Assembly (NCBI GenBank): GCA_035552395.1
Contig: DASZLL010000106.1
Location: 1-64,000 of the forward strand
Reading direction: 5' to 3'
DNA: 64,000 bases
From: Bog-473 sp035552395
GTDB lineage: Bacteria > Actinomycetota > Acidimicrobiia > Acidimicrobiales > RAAP-2
Shown here piece by piece: positions 32,195 through 41,420 of this stretch (positions are counted from its first letter, which is position 1; every line of letters starts with the position of its first letter). Below the pieces are notes generated by a model, which ran no database searches, was not told the origin of the DNA, and saw only the letters and a program-made list of their open reading frames with translations. A program made the translations under genes and the position numbers.

Positions 32195-33400
32195 ATGCGA
32201 ATTCTGGTCCTCGGTGGTGACGGGTATCTGGGGTGGCCAACGGTGCTGCATCTGTCCCGGGCCGGCCACGACGTCGGCGTGGCGGACAATTTCGCCCGGC
32301 GGGGCTATGACCTCGAAATGGGGGTCGACTCGCTCGTGCCGATCGCGTCGCTGCACCGGCGGGTGGACTGCTGGGAGGACGTCTCGGGCACCCGGCTCGA
32401 TACCTTCATTGGCGACCTGACCGACGAGGCCTTCGTCTACGACATGGTGGGTCGCTTCCATCCGGATGCGATCGTGCACTTCGCCGAGCAGCGCAGTGCG
32501 CCTTACTCCATGGTGGACCGCAAACACTGCGTCTACACCCAGGTCAACAACGTGGTCGGGACGCTGAACCTGCTCTACGCCATCGCCGAAGTAGACCCGT
32601 CGATCCACCTGGTGAAACTCGGGACGATGGGGGAGTACGGCACGCCCAATATCGACATCGAAGAGGGTTACATCGAGATCACCCATCGAGGGCGGACCGA
32701 CACCCTGCCGTTCCCCAAGCAGCCCGGGAGCTTCTACCACCTGTCCAAGGTTCACGACAGCCACAACATCGCCTTCTGTTGCCGGGCCTGGGGTCTCCGT
32801 TCCACCGATCTCAACCAGGGCGTGGTCTACGGGCAGACGACCCCCGAGACCACGTTGCACCCCGAACTGACCACGCGCTTCGACTACGACGCGGTGTTCG
32901 GCACCGTGCTCAACCGCTTCGTGATTCAGGCCGCCGCGGGCGAACCACTGACGGTCTATGGCAAGGGTGGCCAGACCCGCGGCTTCCTCGACATCCGGGA
33001 CACGCTCGCCTGCATCGATCTTGCCATCCGCCACCCGGCCAAGGCCGGTGAGTTCCGGGTCTTCAACCAGTTCACCGAATCCTTCTCGGTCAGCCAACTG
33101 GCCCAAAAGGTCTCGGACGCCGCCGGCGGGGCGGAGGTCGTCCACCTCGATGACCCCCGCGTCGAAGCCCAGGAGCACTATTACCGGGCCGCCCATACCA
33201 AGCTGCTCGATCTCGGTTTGCTGCCCTACTTGCTGGGTGACGAGCTGTTGGACGACATGCTGTCGATCGCGGACACCCACATCGGCCGCCTCGAGCGCGC
33301 CGCCCTGGAGCCAAAGGTGCAGTGGCGCTCGACCTCGAGCAGCATCACGCGGACGGGGCGTTCGAAACCCGAAGAATCGTCCGCCGAACGACCCGTCTGA
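32195..33400 (+). CDS. sqdB: UDP-sulfoquinovose synthase (SqdB/SQD1 family)
   Basis: 401 residues. The enzyme converts UDP-glucose plus sulfite to UDP-sulfoquinovose, the sulfonated sugar donor. The match to plant SQD1 is extensive: Rossmann GGDGYLGWPT, FAEQRSAPYSMVDR, KLGTMGEYGTPNID with T144, HRGRTDTLPFPKQP, the catalytic SFYHLSKVHDSHN with Y181 and K185, DLNQGVVYGQTT and YGKGGQTRGFLDIRD. All catalytic residues are present. ATG 32195 has GGAAGG six bases upstream. Its neighbours are an MptB-like transferase (divergent) and a YfhO-like membrane protein (same strand). A sulfoquinovosyltransferase (SqdX-like) gene is not in the window, so the acceptor is open. Confidence 0.95.
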   Translation: MRILVLGGDGYLGWPTVLHLSRAGHDVGVADNFARRGYDLEMGVDSLVPIASLHRRVDCWEDVSGTRLDTFIGDLTDEAFVYDMVGRFHPDAIVHFAEQRSAPYSMVDRKHCVYTQVNNVVGTLNLLYAIAEVDPSIHLVKLGTMGEYGTPNIDIEEGYIEITHRGRTDTLPFPKQPGSFYHLSKVHDSHNIAFCCRAWGLRSTDLNQGVVYGQTTPETTLHPELTTRFDYDAVFGTVLNRFVIQAAAGEPLTVYGKGGQTRGFLDIRDTLACIDLAIRHPAKAGEFRVFNQFTESFSVSQLAQKVSDAAGGAEVVHLDDPRVEAQEHYYRAAHTKLLDLGLLPYLLGDELLDDMLSIADTHIGRLERAALEPKVQWRSTSSSITRTGRSKPEESSAERPV

Positions 33401-33501
33401 GGGGAGTCTCAGCGAGAGGGGCTAGCGTCGCCGGGTTGCGACACGCCGAGTCCCGGTGGAGGTCGCACTCCCAGAGACTCCCGGAAAGCAGCCCGTCGAT
33501 A

Positions 33502-36231
33502 GTGGACCGACTCCGAGCACACATCGGACCCCTGTGGCCCTACGCGTTGCTCGTTGCCATCCCCCTGTTCGGGTTCGTGCTGCCGGACCTGATCTCGGGT
33601 CGCCTCGTCATCACCGGGGACAACCTGCAGCAGAACTATCCGCTGCACGTATTGGTGGGTTCGATGCTCCGCCACGGCGAGCTGCCCTTTTGGAACCAAT
33701 ACATCTTCAGCGGCACGCCGCTCATGGCGGACTTCAACGCCGGCGCGTTCTACCCTCTCGTGGGCCTGTTCGTGGCCCTCCCGGATCGGGCGGCCTGGAT
33801 CGCCACCGAGGTCGCACTCTTCTCCGCGATCGCCATCGGGATGTACGTCTTCTTGCGGGCGCTCAAGCTCTCGACGGTCGCCTGCCTCCTCGGCGCCGTG
33901 ACCTTCGCGTTTGCGGGCCCGGTCCTGAGCCAGGTCAACCACGTGGACATGACCGAGGGCTTCGTTGCCATCCCCTGGATGCTCCTAGCCCTCCATCACA
34001 TTGTGCGCGACGGGCGGTGGCGGTGGGCGATCCTGCTCGGAATCGCCTACGCCACGGTAATCCTGGGCGGAGCACCCGAGGCGATGCTCGACGAGGCCCT
34101 CCTCGTCGTCGGATTCGCCGTCATGTCGGCGGGACTCAGCCGAGAGCGTTGGTGGAGGGTGCTCACCCGGTGTGCCACCGGCGCGGCGCTCGCCCTGTCG
34201 CTGGCGGCAATCCAGTGGCTGCCTGGCCTCGAGGCGATTCGCAACTCGCAGCGGGGTGCCGGGGTCTTCGCTGCCGCCGGGAGCTATCCGACGCCGTTCA
34301 GCATCTTTGCGTTGGTGCCGTATCTCGACGGCGGCTACGGACACCTCGGGGAATCCCAGTTCTTCAGCCACTACAACCTGCCCGAGGTCGGCTTCTATCT
34401 GGGCGTGCTCCCGCTCATCGCGCTCATCACGCTGCTCCACCCGCGTTGGCCGAGCCGACTTGCACCGCGTGACCGACTCACGTGGTATGCCGTGGGGGTC
34501 TTCGGGTACCTGCTGGCGCTGGGCTCGAATACGCCGCTGGAGCGTTTGTTCAACCGGATCCCCCTCTACGGCCATCAGCGACTACAGAGCCGCAACATGA
34601 TCATCGTGGCTACCGCGGTCTCGGTCCTGTTCGCGGGGTGGCTCGACCGGACCGACGTGCCCAAGGTCGATGTCCGTTGGCGACGGTACGACCGGATGAT
34701 GGCTTTGGTGCCGCTCGCGCTCGTAGCGGTTCTGGCCGTGTGGGCGCTGACGGCGACCGGATCGCTCGTGCACGTCTTCGCCGGTGTCTGGGCCAGCCCG
34801 GGGGCGACCCACACCGTGCGAGAGGCGACGATCATCGCCCTTGGCTTCGCGGCCGTCGCGGCCGCCCTCGTCTGGCTTCGTCCCCGGCTCACCGGAATGC
34901 AGTGGGCGGCAGCAGCGGCCGCATTCGTGGCGGTCGACCTGGGATTGATGGCGCTGACGAGCCAGCTGGACCAAGCTCCAGCGAACGACCTGGTCAGCGG
35001 GACGACGCCCATTCAGAGGTTGATGGCGGCTCATCTCTCGGGAGGAGGCCGGTTCATCAACTACGACCCGCAGACGTATTCGAGCTACCCGGGGAGCGCG
35101 CAGGGCGTCCCCGACCTCAACATCATTCCCGGGCTGCCGTCGGTCTCGGGCTACGCCTCGATCGTGAACAGCAACTACGAGTCGGTGACCCACACGCACG
35201 AGCAGGACGACCTGGACATCGGCCAACTCGGTTCTGGCACGCTCGATCGGCTCGACCTCCAAGAGGTCGTCACGGTGCCGGAGTACTTCATCGTGCCGCT
35301 CGCCTCGGCTCCCCGCTCATTGTCGGGGGTGCAGCAGGTGTCCGAGGGATTTGGCTCGGATCCCGTCTTGGTCCGCGGCTACGGGGCGGACTTCAACGAG
35401 ACCGCCTATCCCTTCTACCCCGGACCCCGGCCCGCGCTGCACTCCGGTCAAAGCGAGTCGTGGTTCTTGGGCGAGTCGCTCGAGCCGGACTCGGCCACCA
35501 TCCTGTTCACGCACGCCAGCACCTCGGACGCGCTCGTCCGCTTCGGCGTCCTTACGGCGGATGGCTCGACGCATTGGGGGGCGACGGTGCCCGTAGCGGT
35601 CGGCGCCGACGGGGTGACCGAGCCTCTGCCGCGTGCCGACGCCATTGGCCTCTCCGTCCAGGTGGTCGGATCGCTGCCGGCGCACCAGGCGGTCATTTCG
35701 GTGAGCGACCATTCGTACGAACTGGCGGGTTCGCTCTCGGGGGCCATCGTGCCCGGTCCGTGGCACCAAGCCGGAACCTCGCAGGGCTACTCGGTCTACA
35801 CCTTTGCCAAGCCGCCGAAGCCCGTGTCGGCAGCCACGGGTACCGGACGACCCCTTGTGGTCACCGTGCTCTCCAGCACGACGAAGTCAGAGGAGATAAA
35901 GGTCGACGCCCCGTCACCGTCGACGGTGATCCGTTCGGTCGCCTGGGACTCGGGCTGGCTGGCGAGCGTGTCGGTCAACGGGGGAGCGGCGCACGCGGTT
36001 TCGGTCAACTCGTTCGATCTGGTACAGCAGGTCCGCATCCCGGCCGGCCACGATGTCGTGACGTTCCGCTATCGGCCGCCTCATCTGGTTCTGGCCAGTG
36101 TGCTGAGCGTCGGTGCGGTCGCGGTGTTGGTGATTCTCCTCGGCGGTTGGCTGGTGCTCCGCCGGCGTCGGCGTCCGGTGTCGGACGCCCCGTTGGCGCA
36201 GGCGCACGAACCGGAGGCGGTTCCGGTCTGA
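33502..36231 (+). CDS. YfhO-like large membrane protein
   Basis: 909 residues. The N-terminal 500 residues hold about 12 membrane helices with VITGDNLQQNYPLHV and NQYIFSGTPLMADFNAGAFYP in the first outside loop, as in YfhO family proteins, which add or present sugars on wall polymers in Gram-positives. A beta-rich extracellular domain of about 350 residues follows, then a last helix and a basic tail (RRRRRP). GTG 33502 is used; a TTG at 33436 is possible. It follows sqdB by about 100 bases and is probably in its operon, which suggests it uses or exports a sulfoquinovose- or mannose-containing glycan. The activity is not proven for this subgroup. Confidence 0.8.
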   Translation: MDRLRAHIGPLWPYALLVAIPLFGFVLPDLISGRLVITGDNLQQNYPLHVLVGSMLRHGELPFWNQYIFSGTPLMADFNAGAFYPLVGLFVALPDRAAWIATEVALFSAIAIGMYVFLRALKLSTVACLLGAVTFAFAGPVLSQVNHVDMTEGFVAIPWMLLALHHIVRDGRWRWAILLGIAYATVILGGAPEAMLDEALLVVGFAVMSAGLSRERWWRVLTRCATGAALALSLAAIQWLPGLEAIRNSQRGAGVFAAAGSYPTPFSIFALVPYLDGGYGHLGESQFFSHYNLPEVGFYLGVLPLIALITLLHPRWPSRLAPRDRLTWYAVGVFGYLLALGSNTPLERLFNRIPLYGHQRLQSRNMIIVATAVSVLFAGWLDRTDVPKVDVRWRRYDRMMALVPLALVAVLAVWALTATGSLVHVFAGVWASPGATHTVREATIIALGFAAVAAALVWLRPRLTGMQWAAAAAAFVAVDLGLMALTSQLDQAPANDLVSGTTPIQRLMAAHLSGGGRFINYDPQTYSSYPGSAQGVPDLNIIPGLPSVSGYASIVNSNYESVTHTHEQDDLDIGQLGSGTLDRLDLQEVVTVPEYFIVPLASAPRSLSGVQQVSEGFGSDPVLVRGYGADFNETAYPFYPGPRPALHSGQSESWFLGESLEPDSATILFTHASTSDALVRFGVLTADGSTHWGATVPVAVGADGVTEPLPRADAIGLSVQVVGSLPAHQAVISVSDHSYELAGSLSGAIVPGPWHQAGTSQGYSVYTFAKPPKPVSAATGTGRPLVVTVLSSTTKSEEIKVDAPSPSTVIRSVAWDSGWLASVSVNGGAAHAVSVNSFDLVQQVRIPAGHDVVTFRYRPPHLVLASVLSVGAVAVLVILLGGWLVLRRRRRPVSDAPLAQAHEPEAVPV

Positions 36232-36273
36232 GTTTGGACTCGACGCCCACCCGAGAGCCTGACCAGGCTGGCG

Positions 36274-37245
36274 TCAGCAGTAGGGGTGTGCCAGGGTCAG
36301 AAGGAACTCGCCCTCCTCCGCCCCCCACATCTCTTCGATCACGAACCCGGCTCGGTCGAGCTCGGCCTCGACGCGGGCGGGGGTGAATTTTGAGCTGATC
36401 TCGGTCAGGACGTCCTCGCCCTCCTCGAAGCGGACGTTGATGCCGGCCTCGGTCAGGAAGACCTCGCAGGCCTCCTCCGCCCGCAGCCGCATCTCGATCC
36501 ACTGCTCGTCCTCGTTCCAGAGCGCCACATGGCGGAATCGATCGGGATCGAAGTTGCCGCCGAGCTGCTGGTTGAGGACGTGGAGCACGTTCCGGTTGAA
36601 CGCGGCGGTCACGCCGGCGGCGTCGTCGTAGGCGGAGACCAGCCTGGCTCGGTCCTTGACCAGGTCCGTGCCGAGCAGGAGCGAATCGTCACTGGACATC
36701 GTGCAATTGAGATCGAAGAGAAAGCGATCCCTTTGGGCCGGGTCGAGGTTCCCAATTGTGCCGCCGAGAAACGCGACCATCCGTCGGCCGTCGCTGGGGA
36801 TCTCTGCCAGGTGGTGGTGGAAGTCGCCGATCACCAGATGGATGTCGAGCGTGGTGAATTCCGCGGACAGTGTGTCGGCGGCACTGCGGAGGAACTCGTC
36901 GCTGACGTCGAAGGGCACGTAGCGCGTCAAGGTGCCCGCTTCTTCGAGGGCGGAGAGGAGCACGCGGGTCTTGTCGCAGGCGCCCGCGCCCAGCTCGACG
37001 AGCGTGTCGGCCTTGGCGAGCCCGGCGATGTCCGGAGCGTAGGCCTCGAGCAGCGCGCGCTCGGCCCGCGTGGGGTAGTACTCGGCCAGTTGGGTGATCT
37101 CCTCGAACAAGCGGCTGCCGCGCTCGTCGTAGAACCACACAGGTGGGATCGACTTCTGGACGCCCTGGAGCCCTAAAAGCGCATCCACCCGCATCTGGGT
37201 GCGAACATCCTCGGGCGAGAGGTGCACGTCAATCGTGTAGGACAT
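36274..37245 (-). CDS. egtD: L-histidine N-alpha-methyltransferase EgtD
   Basis: 323 residues, the usual size. EgtD trimethylates histidine to hercynine with three SAM, the first step of ergothioneine synthesis. The family signature is clear: PPVWFYDERGSRLFEEIT, YYPTRAERALL, SAM site VELGAGACDKTRVLL, YVPFDVSDEFL, VAFLGGTIGNL, LLGTDLVKD and the histidine-binding FNRNVLHVLNQQLGG. It begins three bases after the egtB stop, so the two are one operon (egtB first). The ergothioneine made is a cytoplasmic thiol antioxidant. Confidence 0.95.
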   Translation of the reverse strand: MSYTIDVHLSPEDVRTQMRVDALLGLQGVQKSIPPVWFYDERGSRLFEEITQLAEYYPTRAERALLEAYAPDIAGLAKADTLVELGAGACDKTRVLLSALEEAGTLTRYVPFDVSDEFLRSAADTLSAEFTTLDIHLVIGDFHHHLAEIPSDGRRMVAFLGGTIGNLDPAQRDRFLFDLNCTMSSDDSLLLGTDLVKDRARLVSAYDDAAGVTAAFNRNVLHVLNQQLGGNFDPDRFRHVALWNEDEQWIEMRLRAEEACEVFLTEAGINVRFEEGEDVLTEISSKFTPARVEAELDRAGFVIEEMWGAEEGEFLLTLAHPYC

Positions 37246-37248
37246 GGC

Positions 37249-38523
37249 TCAGGGATCCTGGGCGAGCCGGACGCCAGCGAAGGCCCAGCGCGCTCCGGGC
37301 GGGAAGAAATTGCGATACGTGGCGCGGGTGTGCCCCCCGGGGGTGGCGCAGCAGCCACCGCGCAAGACGTACTGGCTCACCATGAACTTCCCGTTGTATT
37401 CGCCCACCGCGCCGGCCGCGGCGCGGAAACCGGGATACGGCGAGTAAGCGCTCGACGTCCATTCCCACGTGTCGCCGTAGATGGCATTTGACGTCACCGC
37501 GGGCCGAGGGTGCGGCGCGCCACGCTCGAGGAAATCCTCGCGCAGGAAGTTGTCGCCCTCACCGTGGGTCGCCGCGATGATCTCCCACTCTGACTCAGTG
37601 GGCAGCCGCTTGCCGGTCCAGTGGGCGAACGCATCCGCTTCGTAGTAGCTCACGTGGCACACCGGTTCGTCTGGATCGACTGGCCGGACCCCGGCGAGAG
37701 TGAACTGGAGCCACTGGTCGGGATGGTCGGGATCGCGGGACCAGTACAGGGGCGCCTCCAGGCCGTGGTTGTTGACGACCGCCCATCCGTCCGAGAGCCA
37801 GAACTCTGGCCGTCGGTATCCGTCGTCTTCCATGAAGGAGAGCCACTCACCGCACGTGACCGGCCGGTCGGCCAGCCCGAACGGGGTGAGATGCACCGTA
37901 TGGACCGGAAACTCGTTGTCGAAGCCGAACCCAACGCCCCGGTGGCCTATCTCCACGGGCCCTCCGCCGTGCTCGAGCCAGCCGGCCTTCGGGGGGTGGA
38001 CTTGAGCGCCGGGAAGTGCTCCCGTGAGATAGGCCGGAGACAACGGGTTCCGCGAGAGGACGTGTTTGATGTCCATCAGCAGGAGCTCCTGATGCTGCTG
38101 TTCGTGGTGGAGCCCGAGCGTGATGAGCTCGACCAAACCGGGTTGGCCGGGCTCACGCAGCAACGCCTCCATCTGACCGTCGACATAGGCCCGATACCGC
38201 GCGATCTCGTCGATGCCGGGCCGCGAGAGCAGCCCGCGCTCGGGCCGCGGATGCCGGGCGCCCACGGCCTCGTAGTACGAGTTGAAGATGTACGCGTATG
38301 CATCATTGAACGCGCGGTAACCACTCGCGTACTCGCCAAGGAGAAATGTCTCGAAGAACCAGGTGACGTGAGCCCGGTGCCATTTGGTCGGGCTGACGTC
38401 CGGCATCGTTTGGACCGTCTGATCTTCGGCGCTGAGCACGGAGGCCAATCGTTCCGTGGTCGCCCGGACGCGGACGTAGTCCTCCAAGAGGTCGGACGGC
38501 GAAGCAGAACCGATCATCGTCAT
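37249..38523 (-). CDS. egtB: Hercynine oxygenase EgtB (cysteine-type sequence class)
   Basis: 424 residues. DinB-like iron-binding N-terminal domain with H52 (KWHRAHVTWFFETF) and HHEQQHQE (H140, H144) as the three-His centre, followed by a formylglycine-enzyme-like C-terminal domain (PVTCGEWLSF, GKRLPTESEWE, GDTWEWTSS, YVLRGGCCATP). EgtB joins hercynine to a thiol using O2. The ending HTRATYRNFFPPGARWAFAGVRLA matches cyanobacterial/proteobacterial and Chloracidobacterium enzymes that use free cysteine, not the mycobacterial gamma-Glu-Cys type. Consistently, no egtA or egtC is adjacent. ATG 38523 has AAGGGA upstream. egtE is also absent here. Confidence 0.93.
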   Translation of the reverse strand: MTMIGSASPSDLLEDYVRVRATTERLASVLSAEDQTVQTMPDVSPTKWHRAHVTWFFETFLLGEYASGYRAFNDAYAYIFNSYYEAVGARHPRPERGLLSRPGIDEIARYRAYVDGQMEALLREPGQPGLVELITLGLHHEQQHQELLLMDIKHVLSRNPLSPAYLTGALPGAQVHPPKAGWLEHGGGPVEIGHRGVGFGFDNEFPVHTVHLTPFGLADRPVTCGEWLSFMEDDGYRRPEFWLSDGWAVVNNHGLEAPLYWSRDPDHPDQWLQFTLAGVRPVDPDEPVCHVSYYEADAFAHWTGKRLPTESEWEIIAATHGEGDNFLREDFLERGAPHPRPAVTSNAIYGDTWEWTSSAYSPYPGFRAAAGAVGEYNGKFMVSQYVLRGGCCATPGGHTRATYRNFFPPGARWAFAGVRLAQDP

Positions 38524-38621
38524 GGGATCCGTCCCTTCGCCACCCCACCCGGGAGCGGTCGCACATGTAGCTGCACGGTCGCGAATCACCCTACCCAGAT
38601 GTAGTGACAATCAGGCGCGCG

Positions 38622-38711
38622 TCACGCCTTTTCGGCGACGACCAGGTGGTACCGGCCACGGCCGTTCCGATAGGTCTGCCCGTACGGGTTCGGCCGGAGG
38701 CCTGAGGCGAT
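38622..38711 (-). other. Possible C-terminal gene remnant upstream of egtB
   Basis: After an in-frame TGA the minus strand reads 29 codons, ending GLRPNPYGQTYRNGRGRYHLVVAE-K-A and TGA. This looks like the tail of a methyltransferase-type protein (RYHLVVA ending), but there is no upstream body, because the DinB-like gene starts at 38746. It may be debris from a lost neighbour. Confidence 0.25.
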
Positions 38712-38732
38712 TCATGCGAGACCCAGGTGGCC

Positions 38733-38738
38733 TACTGT
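38733..38738 (+). promoter_or_regulatory. -10 box for the DinB-like gene (leaderless geometry)
   Basis: TACTGT (TANNNT) is followed by seven bases and ATG 38746 without a ribosome-binding site, as at map and the ArsR-type gene. Confidence 0.5.
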
Positions 38739-38745
38739 CCGGTCA

Positions 38746-39414
38746 ATGCAGGCACCGGCGTTGTCACGCGAGGAGGTCGATGCGTACCTGGGGGCGGTGG
38801 ACTGGCTGCGGAGCATCCTGCTTCGCAGCGAGGTGGCAGCGTCGTGGGGGGAGCCCGGCGCGCTTCTGCACTACAGCGTCGGCGGTGTTGCCGCCCACGC
38901 TGTCCACGGCGTGGTCTGGTTGGAACAGGTACTCAAGGACGCAGAGCCGCTCGGCTTACGGAGCGTAGCGGTAGGGGAATTCTTCGGCCTCAATCGGGTA
39001 GAGGGCGTCGACGACGACGATCCGTTCGCGGCGTCGCTGCGGTCCGCCGCGGAGTCCTTCGCTCAAACGGGCGCGCCGCTCGTCGCGGCGGCGTGTACGG
39101 CTGCGCGCGACGAGCTGGTCGGTCTGCTCGTCGCGGCCTCGGCGGCACGGGCCGTTCCGGTGATCCGGGTGGCCGGTGGACAGGTGCCACTCTCCGAGTA
39201 TCTCCGTACGAGGATCCTCGAAGTGGTCGTACACGGTGACGACGTCGTGAGCAGCGTGCCCGGACTCCATGTGCCGGACCCACCGCCAGCGGCAATGGGG
39301 GTCAGTCTGGAGGTCTGTCTCGAACTGGCCCGCGCCCGCGTGGGCGACTTGGCCTCCCTTCGCGCGTTTACGCGGACCGAGCGGGCGCTCCCCGACGCAC
39401 TCCGGGTGCTGTGA
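38746..39414 (+). CDS. Maleylpyruvate isomerase/mycothiol-dependent DinB-like protein
   Basis: 222 residues. An all-helical DinB-type metal-binding domain: GVAAHAVHGVVWLEQVL supplies an early His, and YLRTRILEVVVHGDDVV is the strongly conserved late block of actinobacterial 'maleylpyruvate isomerase N-terminal domain' proteins, many of which use mycothiol. The enzyme class performs isomerisation or thiol transfer, but for most members the substrate is unknown. It points to mycothiol in this organism alongside ergothioneine from the divergent egtBD operon. A TACTGT box seven bases before ATG suggests a leaderless mRNA. Confidence 0.8.
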   Translation: MQAPALSREEVDAYLGAVDWLRSILLRSEVAASWGEPGALLHYSVGGVAAHAVHGVVWLEQVLKDAEPLGLRSVAVGEFFGLNRVEGVDDDDPFAASLRSAAESFAQTGAPLVAAACTAARDELVGLLVAASAARAVPVIRVAGGQVPLSEYLRTRILEVVVHGDDVVSSVPGLHVPDPPPAAMGVSLEVCLELARARVGDLASLRAFTRTERALPDALRVL

Positions 39415-39482
39415 GTTCATGGACACGGACGCGGCCTTCGCCGTGGGGCGGCGGTGTCGAACAGCGGGCCGCCGCATCGCTG

Positions 39483-40394
39483 CTAGGCGAGGACCTTGCG
39501 CCTGAAGTTCTTGAGGCCGAGCGTGAGGAAAATCACGCTGAACGCGATGATCGCGGGATAGATCACATAGAGGTGCATGTGCGCAGCGTCCGTAAAGGCG
39601 GCTCGCATTCCGTCGTTGATGTAGATGAGTGGATTGATCAACACGATGATCTGCAGCCAGTGAACAGGCCCGGCCTTGATCGGCGCCAACCGCGTCCACT
39701 GGTAGTAGGTGCCACCGAGGAACGTGATGGGCAGCACGATGAAGCCGAACATGAGGCCGAGGTTGCGCGGCTCGAACGACGTGCCGAGCAGGAGCCCGAG
39801 CGACGCCATGCAGACACACGACAGCGGGACCAGAGTGACGATGAGCAGCCAGTGCAGGTTGATGTGGGCCTCGACCCCGGCGGCGTGGACGACGGAGGCG
39901 ATCGGCAGCACGATCGCCGCCGAGATCAGCCCCTGCGCGCCGCCCGAGATCACCTTTGAGATTGCGACCAACCAGATCGGGCAGGGCGCCTGCACGCGGT
40001 CCTCGATTTCTCGCGTGAAGCCGAACTCCTGTGCCAGCTGCATGGCAACGGCCTGAATGCCCTGGAACATGATGGCCAGCCCGACCACGCCCGGAACGAG
40101 GACGGTGGCGAAGGCGGACTCCGCCCCCGGGACCCCACTGGCCCCGCCGATGCCCTGGCCGATCTTCGGGAAGACGTAGAGGAAGACGAAACACAGGAGG
40201 AACGGCTGCACCAGTGTCCGCACCGTGAACTCGATCTTGTGTTTCCAGAGGACCACCAGGTCGCGCAGGATCAGCGCCCGGAGCGAAGTCCAACTCGCCG
40301 CGGTGGCCGAGCGGGTGGGCGTCAGGTCGACGTGGTGCGTGCCGGGTGACCCAAAGGTGGCTGGGGTCATCTCTGGTGTCGTCGTTGCAGCCAT
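39483..40394 (-). CDS. ABC-2 type transporter permease
   Basis: 303 residues with about six membrane segments. After a hydrophilic N-terminus, RALILRDLVVLWKHKIEF starts the ABC-2 (DrrB-like) fold; LVPGVVGLAIMFQGIQAV, LGLLLGTSF and LPITFLGGTYYQW follow, the last being the usual 'P..F.SG.F.P' type block. It forms the membrane part of an exporter with the ATPase encoded just upstream; the two genes overlap by one base (TGATG). The cargo could be a drug, lipid or glycan. The regulator at 41421 is probably linked to it. Confidence 0.9.
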   Translation of the reverse strand: MAATTTPEMTPATFGSPGTHHVDLTPTRSATAASWTSLRALILRDLVVLWKHKIEFTVRTLVQPFLLCFVFLYVFPKIGQGIGGASGVPGAESAFATVLVPGVVGLAIMFQGIQAVAMQLAQEFGFTREIEDRVQAPCPIWLVAISKVISGGAQGLISAAIVLPIASVVHAAGVEAHINLHWLLIVTLVPLSCVCMASLGLLLGTSFEPRNLGLMFGFIVLPITFLGGTYYQWTRLAPIKAGPVHWLQIIVLINPLIYINDGMRAAFTDAAHMHLYVIYPAIIAFSVIFLTLGLKNFRRKVLA

Positions 40395-41389
40395 CAGTCG
40401 CGCAGGTCCTTCCCGGTGAGCCCGATGAACACCGTCTCGAGGGTGGGTTCGGCGACCGAGAGGTCGGCCAGCGAGAACCCGGCGGCCTCTGCGGCCTCGA
40501 CCACCCGGGGGACGATGCGATCGGAGCCGCTGATCTGCAGCTCGACACCTTCATCCACGGGGCGCGTCCGCGTCAGGCCTGCGAGCCGACTTTCGAGGGC
40601 GGCGGCCAGTTCGGTCGGGTCGCCCGCCGCCTTGACGGTCACGATGGTGTCGGCCCCGACGCTGCGTTTGAGCTCGCTGGGTGTGTCCAGGGCAAGGATC
40701 TTGCCGTGGTCCATGATGGCCACCCGATTACACAGCTTGTCGGCTTCCTCCATGTAGTGGGTCGTCAACATGATCGTTTGCCCCTCGGCGTTCAGCCCAC
40801 CGAGGAGATCCCAAAGGGCCAAGCGACCCTGCGGGTCGAGGCCGGCCGTCGGCTCATCGAGGAAGAGAACGGCCGGCCGGTGAAAGATCGCCCGGGCCAC
40901 CATCAGTCGTTGTGCCATGCCCCCGGAGAGGGCGTAGACCGATGCCTTGCCGAAGCGGGTCAGCTGGAACCGCTCCAACAGTTCGTCGGCGATGTGGCGG
41001 CACTCCTTCGCACCCATCCCGAACAGGCGGCCGTGGAAATAGAGGTTCTCCCACGGCGTGAGCTGGCGGTCGAGCGTGTTCTGCTGGGACACGACGCCGA
41101 TGAGCTGTTTGACCACGGTCGGCTGTCGGACGACATCGATGCCGCCCACCAGCGCGCGGCCACCCGTGGGGATGACGCGCGTGGTGAGCACACCGATGGT
41201 GGTGGTCTTACCGGCGCCGTTCGGACCGAGCAGCCCGAAGACCTCGCCGGTGTTCACCCGGAGGTTCAGCCCGTCGACCGCGCGGAAATCTGTCCCGGCG
41301 TACGTCTTGGTGAGATCGACCGTTTCAATGATCGGCCCCGTCCCGGAAGCTGCGCCATCGATCGGGGTGGCGGTTGCGGTGGTCGTCAT
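40394..41389 (-). CDS. ABC transporter ATP-binding protein (DrrA-like)
   Basis: 331 residues. Walker A GPNGAGKTTTIGVL, Q-loop GVVSQQNTLD, signature ALSGGMAQRL, Walker B VLFLDEPTAGLD and switch LTTHYMEEAD are all present, followed by a DrrA-type C-terminal domain of about 100 residues. It drives export by the ABC-2 permease translated from the overlapping gene. ATPases of this group export daunorubicin-like drugs or lipids. It sits 31 bases downstream of the PadR gene and all three are on the minus strand, so they form one operon. Confidence 0.93.
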   Translation of the reverse strand: MTTTATATPIDGAASGTGPIIETVDLTKTYAGTDFRAVDGLNLRVNTGEVFGLLGPNGAGKTTTIGVLTTRVIPTGGRALVGGIDVVRQPTVVKQLIGVVSQQNTLDRQLTPWENLYFHGRLFGMGAKECRHIADELLERFQLTRFGKASVYALSGGMAQRLMVARAIFHRPAVLFLDEPTAGLDPQGRLALWDLLGGLNAEGQTIMLTTHYMEEADKLCNRVAIMDHGKILALDTPSELKRSVGADTIVTVKAAGDPTELAAALESRLAGLTRTRPVDEGVELQISGSDRIVPRVVEAAEAAGFSLADLSVAEPTLETVFIGLTGKDLRD

Positions 41390-41420
41390 GGCTCTGCCAG
41401 CAGAGTACCGGTCCGCTCTC

